Source of the DNA: Candidatus Schekmanbacteria bacterium RIFCSPLOWO2_02_FULL_38_14
GTDB lineage: Bacteria > Schekmanbacteria > GWA2-38-11
Assembly: GCA_001790855.1 (NCBI GenBank)
Contig: MGDH01000015.1
Coordinates: 13,530 to 77,529, forward strand
Length of the DNA stretch: 64,000 bases
Direction: 5' to 3'
The translations under genes were made by a program, and so were the position numbers. Positions 45,705 to 54,791 of this stretch are shown here, in pieces. Positions within the stretch are counted from its first letter, which is position 1, and every line of letters begins with the position of its first letter. Under the pieces are notes generated by a model that saw nothing but the letters and a program-made list of their open reading frames with translations, did not search any database and was not told the DNA's origin.

Positions 45705-46991
45705 ATGAAAAAAACAATAATCCTGATTATAGTCTTCCTGCTTCTTCTGACCTTCTCGGTTCTTGAAGCAGACCAGCCTCAGATAGATGTCATAACTGTT
45801 GACGGGGTCATAAACCCTGTAACAGCAGACTTCATCACCGCTTCCATAGAAAGGGCTACAGGCGACAAGGCGGAGTGCCTGATAATACGGCTTGATACTC
45901 CGGGCGGTCTGGTGGACTCAACAAGATTAATTATCAAAGGAATTATGGCTTCAAAAATTCCTATTGTGGTATTTGTTTCTCCAAGCGGTGCAAGGGCAGC
46001 CTCCGCGGGAGTATTCATAACCCTTGGAAGCCATGTTGCTGTAATGGCGCCAAGCACAAATATCGGAGCAGCCCATCCTGTAACCATCGATGGAGGAGGA
46101 GACAAAGACTCTGTAATGGGAGAAAAAATCGAGAACGACCTTGCTGCTTACATAAGAACAATAGCAAACAAAACAGGGAGAAACGCTGAATGGGCTGAAA
46201 AAGCTGTAAGGGAGAGCGTGTCAATCACAGAACAAAAAGCCCTTGAAGAAAAAATAATAGACTTTATTGCAAAGGACATGGATGACCTCATTGCAAAGCT
46301 TGACAAAAGAAAAATTATAACTGCTGCCGGAGAAAAGGTGATTAAGGCAAAAAACGCAAGGGTTAACCATATTGAGATGACCACGCCTCAGAAATTTTTC
46401 AAGGTCATAACCGACCCGAACATTGCCTATCTGCTGATGATGATAGGAATGGCTGGAATATTTTTTGAACTTAAAAGCCCGGGGCTGATTTTTCCGGGAA
46501 TTGTTGGTGTCATAAGCCTGATTCTTGCTTTTTATGCCCTGCAGACTCTCCCGATAAACTATGCCGGATTGTTTCTTATCCTTTTTGCAGTACTGCTCTT
46601 CATTACAGAATTGTATGTGCCAAGTTACGGATTGCTCACAACAGGCGGAATTATTTCCCTTGTTCTTGGCTCAATGATGCTAATTGATACACCTTACCCG
46701 TTTTTAAAAGTCTCTTTAAATGTAATTCTCCCTGCCGCGCTTTCAATTGCTGCAATATTCTTCTTTCTTGTAGGAGCAATCGTAAGAGCGCATTCCAAAA
46801 AAACAACAACAGGAAAGGAAGGACTTATTGGGACAACCGGGTCCGCAGAAACTGATATAAAAAAAACAGGCACGGTTATGGTCCATGGAGAACTATGGAA
46901 TGCTGTCAGCGATGAAGAGATAAACGAGAAGGAGAAGGTTAAAATAACTGGCATAAATGGTCTCTTGCTTAAAGTGGAAAAGTTGAAATAA
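45705..46991 (+). CDS. NfeD membrane protein with ClpP-class serine protease domain
   Basis: The 428-residue protein has a signal-like N-terminus. A ClpP-type protease domain follows, with 'IIRLDTPGGLVDSTR' and SPSGARAASAG holding the candidate nucleophile Ser. A nearby Glu-Lys-Ile-Glu segment is consistent with the Lys of the Ser-Lys dyad. Four or five membrane segments come next (about 240-360), then a C-terminal OB-like NfeD domain ('GLIGTTGSAETDIKKTG'). AAGGAG precedes the start. It is followed 36 bases later by a slipin gene. Such pairs are thought to process stomatin-family proteins in the membrane. Confidence 0.93.
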   Translation: MKKTIILIIVFLLLLTFSVLEADQPQIDVITVDGVINPVTADFITASIERATGDKAECLIIRLDTPGGLVDSTRLIIKGIMASKIPIVVFVSPSGARAASAGVFITLGSHVAVMAPSTNIGAAHPVTIDGGGDKDSVMGEKIENDLAAYIRTIANKTGRNAEWAEKAVRESVSITEQKALEEKIIDFIAKDMDDLIAKLDKRKIITAAGEKVIKAKNARVNHIEMTTPQKFFKVITDPNIAYLLMMIGMAGIFFELKSPGLIFPGIVGVISLILAFYALQTLPINYAGLFLILFAVLLFITELYVPSYGLLTTGGIISLVLGSMMLIDTPYPFLKVSLNVILPAALSIAAIFFFLVGAIVRAHSKKTTTGKEGLIGTTGSAETDIKKTGTVMVHGELWNAVSDEEINEKEKVKITGINGLLLKVEKLK

Positions 46992-47027
46992 TTGTATTTT
47001 TTTTAAACTTTTAATGGAGGATTTTTT

Positions 47028-47780
47028 ATGAACGGAATAGTAATTTTTATTTCAATAGTCCTTCTCTACATCCTTATGTCAATCAAAATACTGAATGAAT
47101 ATGAAAGAGGTGTCGTCTTCAGGCTTGGAAGAATTATCGGCGCAAAGGGACCCGGTGTCATTCTGGTCTTTCCTGTAATAGACTCTATGATGAGGATTGA
47201 CCTCAGGGTTGTAACCACTGATGTCCCGCCTCAGGATGTAATTACAAGGGATAATGTAACTGTTAAAGTCAATGCCGTGATTTACTTCAGGGTCATTGAC
47301 CCCAACAAAGCAGTTATAGAAGTAGAAAATTATCTCTATGCTACTTCCCAGCTTGCACAGACAACGCTGAGGAGCGTTTTAGGACAGTCAGAACTGGATG
47401 AACTCCTCGCCCACAGAGATAAAATAAACCAGCAGCTTCAGGCTATTCTGGACAAGCAGACAGAGCCATGGGGAATAAAGGTAACTGCAGTTGAAGTCAA
47501 GAATGTAGATTTGCCTCAGGAAATGCAGAGAGCAATTGCCAAACAGGCTGAGGCAGAAAGGGAAAGACGGGCAAAAATAATAGCCGCCGAAGGAGAATTT
47601 CAGGCAGCTGCAAAGCTTGTGGATGCTGCAAAAATGATTCAGGAACACCCCGCAGCGCTTCAACTGCGATATCTGCAGACCCTTGTTGAGGTTTCCACAG
47701 CATCCAATAATTCAACAACAATATTCCCAATACCAATTGACCTTTTCAGACCGTTTATTGAGGGAATAAAAAAGGTATAA
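47028..47780 (+). CDS. Slipin/stomatin-family SPFH protein
   Basis: The 250-residue protein has one N-terminal membrane helix ('[16 protein letters not shown]'), the SPFH domain ('[20 protein letters not shown]', '[20 protein letters not shown]', '[16 protein letters not shown]') and a helical tail with '[19 protein letters not shown]'. Slipins assemble in membrane microdomains. It is paired with the NfeD protease gene, and the hydrophobic C-terminus is the likely cleavage site. AATGGAGG precedes the start. Confidence 0.93.
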   Translation: MNGIVIFISIVLLYILMSIKILNEYERGVVFRLGRIIGAKGPGVILVFPVIDSMMRIDLRVVTTDVPPQDVITRDNVTVKVNAVIYFRVIDPNKAVIEVENYLYATSQLAQTTLRSVLGQSELDELLAHRDKINQQLQAILDKQTEPWGIKVTAVEVKNVDLPQEMQRAIAKQAEAERERRAKIIAAEGEFQAAAKLVDAAKMIQEHPAALQLRYLQTLVEVSTASNNSTTIFPIPIDLFRPFIEGIKKV

Positions 47781-47808
47781 TGGGGTTTTTTGAGTATTTG
47801 GTTGCGTT

Positions 47809-47952
47809 AAATCCGAAACTCAAAATCCTAAATTCCCTGCCTGTCCGCAGACAGGTAAACAATATCAAATGGCAAAAATCCAAAATTGAAAACATTTTGA
47901 ACATTTGAATTTAGGATTTGTTTGGGATTTAGATATTAGAATTTAGGATTTT
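47809..47952. repeat. Inverted word array running into the cobB 3' end
   Basis: The left arm has AAATCC, AAAATCCTAAATTC words (47809-47836). The right arm has GAATTTAGGATTTG, GGGATTTAG and a second GAATTTAGGATTTT (47907-47952). A small CCTGTC-type palindrome sits inside at 47836-47855. The last seven codons and stop of cobB are made of right-arm sequence. Confidence 0.75.
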
Positions 47953-48678
47953 ATTTAACTTCTCCACAAGCTCTGGCAGGATTTCTCCAGCCCTGCCCAT
48001 TACAGAGTAATCAACAAGGTCGGATATCGGAGTAGGATCCCTGTTTATTTCAACAACGCAGGCGCTGTTCTCCTTTGCAATCATTGCAAAGGAAGCAGCA
48101 GGCTGGACAAGAGCAGAGGTTCCAACTGAAAAAAAGAGCTCACATTTCTCTATTGCCTCATAGGATATTTTTATGTCTTCTGAATCAAGAGACTCACCAA
48201 ACCATACTATGTGAGGCCTGAGCATTTTTCCGCATTCACACATTGGCGGAATATCTTTCAGTGGAACTTCAATGTTTTCCGAAACCCTTTCTTCCCCTGT
48301 ACATCTCACTCTCCAGATATTTCCGTGTATTTCCCTCAGGTTTTTGCTTCCGGCTTTTACGTGCAGTCCGTCAACATTCTGCGTTATTAGTAAAAAATCA
48401 GGATAAACAGTCTCAAGCTTGGCAATTGCATAATGCCCTGGATTTGGCAGGCATTTGGAAATTATCTGCCTTCTCCAGTCATACCATTCCCATACAAGCC
48501 TTGGATCTCTTGCAAAAGCGTATGGTGTTGCAAGCTCTTCAGCCATGTATTTTCTCCATAGCCCGTCTTCGCCCCTGAATGTTGGAACCCCGCTCTCAGC
48601 AGAAATGCCTGCCCCTGTCAGAACAACAACCGATTTTGCTCTCCTGCATCTTTCAATCAACTCTCTTGAAAATTCCAT
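47929..48678 (-). CDS. cobB: NAD-dependent protein deacylase (sirtuin, CobB type)
   Basis: Sirtuins remove acyl groups from lysines using NAD. The 249-residue protein has 'VVVLTGAGISAESGVPTFRG', 'LITQNVDGLHVKAGS' with the catalytic 'IHGN' His following, and 'PHIVWFGE'. The tyrosine and arginine of 'WYDWRR' match the YxxR that lets CobB/SIRT5 accept succinyl or malonyl lysine. Zinc-site Cys residues are RC and MCEC. ATG 48678 is chosen since AGGAAAGGGG lies before it; TTG 48693 is the alternative. The C-terminal KILNSNI is encoded by repeat sequence. Confidence 0.93.
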   Translation of the reverse strand: MEFSRELIERCRRAKSVVVLTGAGISAESGVPTFRGEDGLWRKYMAEELATPYAFARDPRLVWEWYDWRRQIISKCLPNPGHYAIAKLETVYPDFLLITQNVDGLHVKAGSKNLREIHGNIWRVRCTGEERVSENIEVPLKDIPPMCECGKMLRPHIVWFGESLDSEDIKISYEAIEKCELFFSVGTSALVQPAASFAMIAKENSACVVEINRDPTPISDLVDYSVMGRAGEILPELVEKLNKILNSNI

Positions 48679-48727
48679 CCCCTTTCCTTTCAAACAATTT
48701 CAAATTTTCAATTTTCAATTTAAAATT

Positions 48728-49564
48728 CTATTCCTCCTTCTCAATCTCCATCTTTCCATTCACTATCTTCAGATATCCCATTCTCGCCCTGATATCGTGT
48801 TCAAAAATCAAAAGCCATTTCTTTGCCAAAGCCTGATTCAATATCTTTTTTTTCATTTCAATTGACTCTTCAGGGAAAAGGTCATATCCCATTCCCCACG
48901 TTATTGGAAGATGAGAAATGGTCGGAACTAAATCTGCGAGATAAAAAGCCTTTCCCCCTTCGCTTTCAATGAGTACTGACTGATGATGCCTGTTGTGTCC
49001 CGGGGTTTTCATAACCCTTATCCCCTCTTCAACCGTCTCATCATCATACAAAAATTCTACCCTCTTATGCTCCATTAACGGCAAAAAATTTTCCCTGAGA
49101 TAACTCCCCCTTGTCCTCTCACCGGCATTTAGCGCATCATCCCATTCCCCCCTTTGTATAAAATATTTTGCCTTTGGAAATGCGGGTATAATTTTTCCGC
49201 CTTCCGAAATCACAGTATTTCCACCAGCATGGTCAAAGTGAAGATGGGTGTTAATCACAATATCAATGTCTGATGGTGAAATGTTTAATTCTGAAAGGGA
49301 TTTTGCCAGATTTTTATCTTTGTTTATCCCGTAAATCTCATAATGCTTTTTATCCCATTTATCCCCTATCCCTGTATCAACAAGAATATTTCTGTTTCCT
49401 GTTCTGATTAAAAGCGGATTCAAACCGCAGGTTATGCGGTTTTTCTCATCAGGAGTTTCTTTTTTCTCCCATAAAACCTTTGGCACAATGCCGAACATTG
49501 CACCGCCATCAAGCTTAAAAGTTCCGTCAGACAGAGAAAAGATTTCAAATTTACCAAACTTCAT
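48728..49564 (-). CDS. Metallo-beta-lactamase-fold hydrolase (lactonase-like)
   Basis: The 278-residue protein has the metal-binding 'INTHLHFDHAGGN' (HxHxDH) motif. Further ligands are in 'MKTPGHNRHHQSVLI' and 'FYLADLVPTISHL'. The N-terminal 'FEIFSLSDGTFKLDGGAMFG' resembles lactonase-type members such as AHL lactonases. The substrate is not known. The start at 49564 is favoured by AAGGA ten bases upstream. It is followed by a spacer of AATTTTCAA words before cobB. Confidence 0.85.
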   Translation of the reverse strand: MKFGKFEIFSLSDGTFKLDGGAMFGIVPKVLWEKKETPDEKNRITCGLNPLLIRTGNRNILVDTGIGDKWDKKHYEIYGINKDKNLAKSLSELNISPSDIDIVINTHLHFDHAGGNTVISEGGKIIPAFPKAKYFIQRGEWDDALNAGERTRGSYLRENFLPLMEHKRVEFLYDDETVEEGIRVMKTPGHNRHHQSVLIESEGGKAFYLADLVPTISHLPITWGMGYDLFPEESIEMKKKILNQALAKKWLLIFEHDIRARMGYLKIVNGKMEIEKEE

Positions 49565-49582
49565 ATGTGTGACCATTCCTTA

Positions 49583-49742
49583 AAACGGGTTCAAGGGGTC
49601 TAGGGGTTAAGGATTCAGGATAACTTAAAGTTCAAAGTTTGAAGTTTTGAACTGTAGTTTTTAGCTTTGCATTTTAAGTTTTTAATTTTTTACACTTGCT
49701 CCTACCCTCTTGAACCCTCGACCCCTTGAATCCTTGAACCCT
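49583..49742. repeat. Inverted word array filling the comEC/hydrolase junction
   Basis: The left arm GGGTTCAAGGGGTCTAGGGG (from 49587) and the right arm CTTGAACCCTCGACCCCTTG (from 49708) are degenerate inverses made of 8-9 nt words, the same word family as at 39258-39452. The 80-base core holds a smaller AGTTCAAA/TTTTGAACT inverted repeat. The right arm abuts the comEC stop codon. Confidence 0.75.
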
Positions 49743-52118
49743 TTACATCACTGTCTCCACCCACACCCTAAATCCGTCCGTTCTTAATGTTACTGCTCCG
49801 TTTATATCTGTTCTGTATATTTTTGCACCTGATTTTTTGTAATCTTCCAGTGTTTGCTCTGAAGGATGGCCAAAAGGGTTGTTGGCTCCAACAGAAATCA
49901 CAGCTATTTCTGGTGAAACTTTTTTTATTAATTCAGAATTTCCAGAAACCTTCCCTCCGTGATGGGGTACTTTGATAACAGTACTTTTAATATCTGCATC
50001 CCTTAGTATTATATCCTCTATTGCCTCTTTTTCAATATCTCCTGAAAAAAGAATCTTGACCTTTTTGTATATGACCTGAAAGACAAGCGACTGGTTATTC
50101 ATATTCTTCCAAAACCCGTTTTTTCTGTCACATAGTTTTTCAGAAGGATTTAAAAAACGGATTGATATGTCTTTGCCAATTTTAAACTCTTCTCCGCTCA
50201 TAATCCTTTTTTGAGGAATATTTCCTTTCTGAATTTTTTCCTTGATTAAAGAATAATTTAAACTGCGGTTATCTGTTGCGCATCCTTCCCGGAAATTTTT
50301 TACTTTAAAATTATCAAGCACTGCCTTAATCCCGTTCATATGGTCCGGATGCGGATGGGTAAGAATGAGATAGTCTATGGTTTTAATCCTGCTGAAGAAA
50401 AGATAGGGAGCAACAACCTGCCCTCCCACATCAAACCTGTCATCGCGAGTGCCTCCTCCGTCAACAAGCGCGGTTTTTCCGTCAGGAAATCTTATAAAGA
50501 CAGAATCGCCTTCTCCAACATCCATAAAGGTTATTCTCATTTCATCAGAACCAAATGACGGAAAAATGTTTGTGAAGAAACTGCATGTCAGAATGACTGC
50601 AAGAAAAATCAAAACAGTCTGCGCCATTTTTCTCCCTTTTGAATAAACAATGAGGAATATCAAAATATAAAATAACGATATTTCAATAAAACCCGGAGTA
50701 AAAACCCTGATATAAGAGAATGGCAGCCTGCTGAAATATTCAACGACTTCAAGCATTGATGAAAGCATCAAATCCAGCGCCCTGACAACATAAAACAACG
50801 GCATTGAAGGAATACTTGCGCAAAATAAAAAGAAAATCCCTGTCCCGAAAATTAAACTCGCAATGGGAACAGCAACAAAATTCGCAAGAACCCCGGTAAG
50901 AGAGATGCTATTAAAATAAAAAGCTAAAACCGGAGTAACACCAATCTGTGCCGACAGGGATGCTGAAACAAGCCCTCTCATATACCTGAAGGGTATGAAT
51001 TTCAGAACATTATTAAACTTTGGTGTGAGGTAGATTATAAAAAAAGTAGCAGCAAAGGTAAGGATGAATCCAACATCAAAAACTGCATTTGGTTCAATCA
51101 CAAGGATTACAAAAGCAGCAATGCAGAGCGTGTTATAAATTTCATTTTCTCTCCTTATGATTACTGAAACAAAATAAACTGCTGTCATTATCATTGCCCT
51201 TTTAACAGAAGGCTGCATTCCTGCTAATACAGAATAAAACACAACAGCAATTATTGATGGAAATGATGCAATTGAGGGTTTAAAGCCAATTATTCTGAAA
51301 AGCATATAGAATATAAAGCCCACAAGCCCGATATTGAAGCCTGAAATGGCAAAAATATGGTATGTTCCTGAGCGCTTGAATGTCTTTTCTATTTCTTCAG
51401 TTAAGCTGCTTCTTTCTCCAAAAAGTGTTGCAACAAGCATTGAGGAATTGGGAGTAACAAAATTCCCATTGATTCTATCTATTAAAAATTTTCTCCAGTC
51501 ATAAACCCACTCAAGGAAAGGATTTCCGGCGCCTTTGATTTTATCAGCTATGAAAAGGTCATTTTTTATTCTTGCAATAACAAGTATTCCTTTGGATTTT
51601 AAAAACTTCTGGTAATCAAATCCTCCCGGATTTTTGTACCCTCTTGGAACTACCAGCCTTGCATAGACCTTCAGCCTGTCTCCGTAATCTACATTGCCCC
51701 CGCCTTTGTATATATTTGCTTGAACCATGCCTGTAACAGCAAATATTTTATCTTTTTTCTCCAGTCTTTCTGCTTCAAGGATAAAGGAAGTCCTGTCCTT
51801 GTGTTCTTCCGGGATAGAAACAACTGTTCCGGAAAGTAAAGCATCTTCTCCAGAGGTAATCTTGTGAACTATATGATTTATTGGAATTAAATCGTTTGAA
51901 AGAAAACTATAAAAACAGCCAACAGCAAAAGCGAGAAGCATTAAAAATATTTTTACTGATTTTTTGTACTTTAAGCCAAGGATTCCTGAAAGAAAAATAA
52001 CTGACAGGATACAGGTATATGAGAATAAATCATTGAACACTGGAAATATGCGGCTAAAAATAAGCCCGGATAGAAAAGGAAAAAATGTTATTGTTATTGG
52101 TCTTCTTAGTTTCTGCAT
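49743..52118 (-). CDS. comEC: DNA uptake channel protein ComEC/Rec2
   Basis: ComEC forms the inner-membrane channel for single-stranded DNA during transformation. The 791-residue protein has two N-terminal membrane segments and an OB-like soluble domain ('LLSGTVVSIPEEHKD'). The competence domain with many membrane helices follows ('LLVATLFGERSSLTEEIEKT'-like, seen as 'ATLFGERSSLTEEIEKTF', and 'FAISGFNIGLVGFIFYML'). A C-terminal metallo-hydrolase domain ends the protein ('ITFMDVGEGDSVFI', 'LILTHPHPDHMNG', 'KVPHHGGKVSG'). It is full length and intact; comEA lies 2 kb away on the same strand. Confidence 0.94.
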   Translation of the reverse strand: MQKLRRPITITFFPFLSGLIFSRIFPVFNDLFSYTCILSVIFLSGILGLKYKKSVKIFLMLLAFAVGCFYSFLSNDLIPINHIVHKITSGEDALLSGTVVSIPEEHKDRTSFILEAERLEKKDKIFAVTGMVQANIYKGGGNVDYGDRLKVYARLVVPRGYKNPGGFDYQKFLKSKGILVIARIKNDLFIADKIKGAGNPFLEWVYDWRKFLIDRINGNFVTPNSSMLVATLFGERSSLTEEIEKTFKRSGTYHIFAISGFNIGLVGFIFYMLFRIIGFKPSIASFPSIIAVVFYSVLAGMQPSVKRAMIMTAVYFVSVIIRRENEIYNTLCIAAFVILVIEPNAVFDVGFILTFAATFFIIYLTPKFNNVLKFIPFRYMRGLVSASLSAQIGVTPVLAFYFNSISLTGVLANFVAVPIASLIFGTGIFFLFCASIPSMPLFYVVRALDLMLSSMLEVVEYFSRLPFSYIRVFTPGFIEISLFYILIFLIVYSKGRKMAQTVLIFLAVILTCSFFTNIFPSFGSDEMRITFMDVGEGDSVFIRFPDGKTALVDGGGTRDDRFDVGGQVVAPYLFFSRIKTIDYLILTHPHPDHMNGIKAVLDNFKVKNFREGCATDNRSLNYSLIKEKIQKGNIPQKRIMSGEEFKIGKDISIRFLNPSEKLCDRKNGFWKNMNNQSLVFQVIYKKVKILFSGDIEKEAIEDIILRDADIKSTVIKVPHHGGKVSGNSELIKKVSPEIAVISVGANNPFGHPSEQTLEDYKKSGAKIYRTDINGAVTLRTDGFRVWVETVM

Positions 52119-52154
52119 AATTTTCTTAAGTCTATAATAGCAAAGCTTTGCTTT

Positions 52155-52175
52155 GCCTGCCTACCGCAGGCAGGC
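52155..52175. repeat. CCTGCC palindrome, identical to 30033-30053
   Basis: A 21-base palindrome with arms GCCTGCCT/AGGCAGGC (allowing the central CCGC) is identical to the copy at 30033-30053. It sits in the spacer upstream of comEC. Confidence 0.85.
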
Positions 52176-52376
52176 ATCTACTTTTCACTATTCACTTCAC
52201 TGATTCCGAATCCATCACTCCCAACGATTCCTGACCCATCACTTCCAACTTGTTCAGAAACAGCAATTTCACAGCCATCAGCCTTTTAAGTAGACTTTAA
52301 CAGATTTTGATGATATAAGAAAACTAATTTTTAAATTTAATCTGTGTAATCAAATAATAATTTTCAGGAGAAACTA

Positions 52377-53225
52377 ATGTTTAAAATTGCAGGCATTCAG
52401 GCTGCATGCAGTGAAGATAAAGACAAAAATTTAGAAAACACCATCAGTCTGATCCGTATGGCAGCAGAGCGTGGAGCAAAAATTGTCGGATTACAGGAAC
52501 TATTCAACATCCAATGGTTTCCTTATGAGATAAATGAAAATAACTTTGCCCTTGCTGAAAAAGAAGACGGGAAAACAATCAAAACCCTGCAGGCTCTGGC
52601 AAAGGAAAAGGAGATTGTCCTCATATGCCCCTTTTTTGAGCAGGACATAAGCGGCGTATATTACAATACTGCTGTTGTAATCGACGCTGACGGAAGCATA
52701 GCAGGCAAATACCGCAAAAACCACATACCTGAACATCCTTACTGGGAAGAAAAATATTATTTCAAGCCCGGCAACCTCGGTTTTCCTGTATTTGCAACCA
52801 GATATGCAAAAATCGGGGTTCAGATATGCTGGGATGTTTTCTTTCCTGAAGTATCAAGAATTCTTGCAGTAAAAGGCGCTGAAGTCATTTTTTCTCCAAC
52901 AGCATCTGACTCAGTTTCTGCAATACAGAAGTGGGAAAAAGTAATTTCCTCAAACGCCATTGCAAACAATGTTTTTATTTTCCGCGTAAACCGCGTCGGC
53001 AAGGAAAAGCACCAGCAGTTTTACGGCAAGAGTTTCTGCGTGAATCCTGAGGGAAATTTTATCTGTGGTCCCAGCAATGAAAAGAACAGCATATTAATTG
53101 CAGACATAGATTTAGACCAAATAACTGAAGCCAGGAGGCTTTGGACATTTATGAGAGATAGGAGAGAGGAAATATACGGGGAAGTTGCAGGGTTGTCCCT
53201 TAAAAAACCCCTAAAGAAAGGGTAA
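52377..53225 (+). CDS. Carbon-nitrogen hydrolase, N-carbamoylputrescine amidase-like
   Basis: The 282-residue nitrilase-superfamily protein has the Glu-Lys-Cys triad: Glu in 'IVGLQELFNIQWFPY', Lys in 'YRKNHIPEHPYWEEKYYF' and Cys in 'IGVQICWDVFFPE'. The region between Lys and Cys matches N-carbamoylputrescine amidases (AguB), which release putrescine, CO2 and ammonia in the agmatine route. No agmatine deiminase is adjacent, so the substrate remains inferred. CAGGAG precedes the ATG. Confidence 0.88.
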   Translation: MFKIAGIQAACSEDKDKNLENTISLIRMAAERGAKIVGLQELFNIQWFPYEINENNFALAEKEDGKTIKTLQALAKEKEIVLICPFFEQDISGVYYNTAVVIDADGSIAGKYRKNHIPEHPYWEEKYYFKPGNLGFPVFATRYAKIGVQICWDVFFPEVSRILAVKGAEVIFSPTASDSVSAIQKWEKVISSNAIANNVFIFRVNRVGKEKHQQFYGKSFCVNPEGNFICGPSNEKNSILIADIDLDQITEARRLWTFMRDRREEIYGEVAGLSLKKPLKKG

Positions 53226-53243
53226 AAAGGGAATAATATTACA

Positions 53244-53921
53244 TCACCTTTTAACAAAAAATTTATGAGATTCAAATAGCCTTCTAACATCATTAAAATC
53301 CATAAATTCATAATGAGAAATTTTATTTTCCACACAAAATTCTTTCAGAAATCCCTTAGCAAACACAATATCTGCGCAGGATGCAGGACAGCGGTCTGAG
53401 GGACCATCACCTATAAAGATAATCTTATAACCTTCATTCTTTCTTGCCTCAACCACCATTCTCTTGCAGAAGCCGCAGGGATTATCCTTTCTCGGGCAAA
53501 GCTTGTGGCTTTTTTTATCAAACTCGAGCACCCATTCATTGCCTTTAAAGTTAAGCCTGTTTGAATGAAAAGGTATTTCCCCAAGCCCTTCTCTTTCAAG
53601 AATCCTCCTGATATAATAATCAAGCCCGTCGCTGACTATTTCAACTCTGACATTATTTTTTTTGCAACCGAAAAAAAAGGCTTTGAAGCCTTCATCTATT
53701 TCAACTGTCTCAATAAACCTGTCAAACTTCTCTTTAGTAATATCTATGCTTTTAAGAAGTTTTTTATATGCTTCTTCTGTGCTTAGTCTTCCGTCAACCC
53801 ACTGCCTGTCTGTTTCCTGCCAATTAAATTTAGCAAATTCATCCAGAAGCAGATAGCAGACATCCCGCTTTGTAACAGTTCCGTCAAAATCGGTTAAAAC
53901 CATCAGCCTTCTATCTCTCAA
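53244..53921 (-). CDS. HAD-superfamily phosphatase, MtnX-like
   Basis: The 225-residue protein has the HAD nucleophile motif 'VLTDFDGTVTKRDVCYLLLD', 'VEIVSDGLDYYI' and 'IIFIGDGPSDRCPA', the pattern of the MtnX/PSP-like HAD-IB group. 'LCPRKDNPCGFCK' in the middle contains a CPxxxxPCGxCK cluster seen in MtnX relatives. MtnX works in methionine salvage, but no other salvage gene is here, so the substrate may differ. It converges with the amidase gene. Confidence 0.85.
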   Translation of the reverse strand: MRDRRLMVLTDFDGTVTKRDVCYLLLDEFAKFNWQETDRQWVDGRLSTEEAYKKLLKSIDITKEKFDRFIETVEIDEGFKAFFFGCKKNNVRVEIVSDGLDYYIRRILEREGLGEIPFHSNRLNFKGNEWVLEFDKKSHKLCPRKDNPCGFCKRMVVEARKNEGYKIIFIGDGPSDRCPASCADIVFAKGFLKEFCVENKISHYEFMDFNDVRRLFESHKFFVKR

Positions 53922-53949
53922 ATCGCACCTATAATGAGGGGTTAGAAAC

Positions 53950-54046
53950 CCTGCCTATCGATAGGCAGGACATTCCTACCCACTGATTTTCTGTCAGTTT
54001 TGCACTGATAATGAGATTGCTTCGTCGTTTCACTCCTCGCAATGAC
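53950..54046. repeat. CCTGCC palindrome plus partial GTCATTGC-type repeat
   Basis: CCTGCCTATCGATAGGCAGG (53950-53969) is a perfect 20-base palindrome. About 40 bases on, GAGATTGC (54013) to CTCCTCGCAATGAC (54033-54046) matches the right half of the composite repeat at 30188-30222. Confidence 0.8.
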
Positions 54047-54128
54047 GCTTTGTATTCTAATGTTATTCCGGAATCAATCTGCTAATTAACTCCTTACTTA
54101 ATACTTACAACTTAATCCTTAATTCTTA

Positions 54129-54527
54129 TCACCTCACTGCAATAAAATCCTTCATCTTCCCGTACCTTTTCTCCCCTATTCCCTTAACCTTCATTATCTC
54201 TTCTTTCCTTGCAAATATCCCATTAGTCATCCTGTAAGAAATTATTCTTTTTGCAAACGTTTCACCGATTCCAGGAAGTTTCTCCAATTCATCCTGAGAA
54301 GCTTCGTTTATATTAATTAATTTTAAAGGCTTGAAACCAGCTTCTCTGTTCTCTTCTATTTTGTTCTCTTCTATCTCATCTAAATAAATTACTTCTATTT
54401 TTGTCCTGTTTTCTTTTACGACATTATCATTAACTTTATTCGTTGCATAGAATCTGTAAAGACCTGTTCCAATCAAAATAAAAATAATTATTGCTGTTAT
54501 TATCTGCTCTTTTTCTTCTCTGCTCAT
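54129..54527 (-). CDS. comEA: ComEA-type helix-hairpin-helix DNA-binding protein
   Basis: ComEA binds incoming DNA outside the inner membrane and hands it to ComEC. The 132-residue protein has an N-terminal membrane helix ('IITAIIIFILIGTGLYRFY'), a linker, and a C-terminal double helix-hairpin-helix domain ('ININEASQDELEKLPGIGET', 'IMKVKGIGEKRYGKMKDFI'). ATG 54527 is preferred over TTG 54539. Its closeness to comEC supports a DNA-uptake role; the pilus genes are not in the window. Confidence 0.9.
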   Translation of the reverse strand: MSREEKEQIITAIIIFILIGTGLYRFYATNKVNDNVVKENRTKIEVIYLDEIEENKIEENREAGFKPLKLININEASQDELEKLPGIGETFAKRIISYRMTNGIFARKEEIMKVKGIGEKRYGKMKDFIAVR

Positions 54528-54673
54528 AATCGTTTTCAAGAGATTTATTTTTTAAATATAATTGCCAGTCTATTTAAAGTCAAAGCCTATAATTTAAGTT
54601 GCCAGAGATTTGCCCCTGCTGAATACTATTCACTGACGACGATTTTACTCAAAACACCAAACTTCATTTTCCC

Positions 54674-54702
54674 TTGACTCTGAGCTTAAAATCATTTATT
54701 TT
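54674..54702 (+). promoter_or_regulatory. Possible promoter upstream of the 88-residue protein gene
   Basis: TTGACT (54674-54679), a 17-base spacer and TATTTT (54697-54702) form a reasonable sigma-70-type promoter about 90 bases before ATG 54792. Confidence 0.35.
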
Positions 54703-54730
54703 TAGAGAAATTTCAAAAGAATCTTGGCTG

Positions 54731-54762
54731 AGGCATCTTGCCTCAGGCAGGCAGGATGCCTG
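54731..54762. repeat. Palindrome of the CCTGCC family in the leader of the 88-residue protein gene
   Basis: AGGCATCTTGCC (54731-54742) and GGCAGGATGCCT (54750-54761) are inverted with one mismatch. Apparent ATG codons at 54738-54760 belong to the palindrome, not to the gene. Confidence 0.75.
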
Positions 54763-54791
54763 ACCTATTTATTTTAACACTGAAAACAAAC

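Noticed and set aside
54738-54791. Longer N-terminus of the 88-residue protein
   Set aside because: Those codons fall partly in a palindromic repeat and have no ribosome site.
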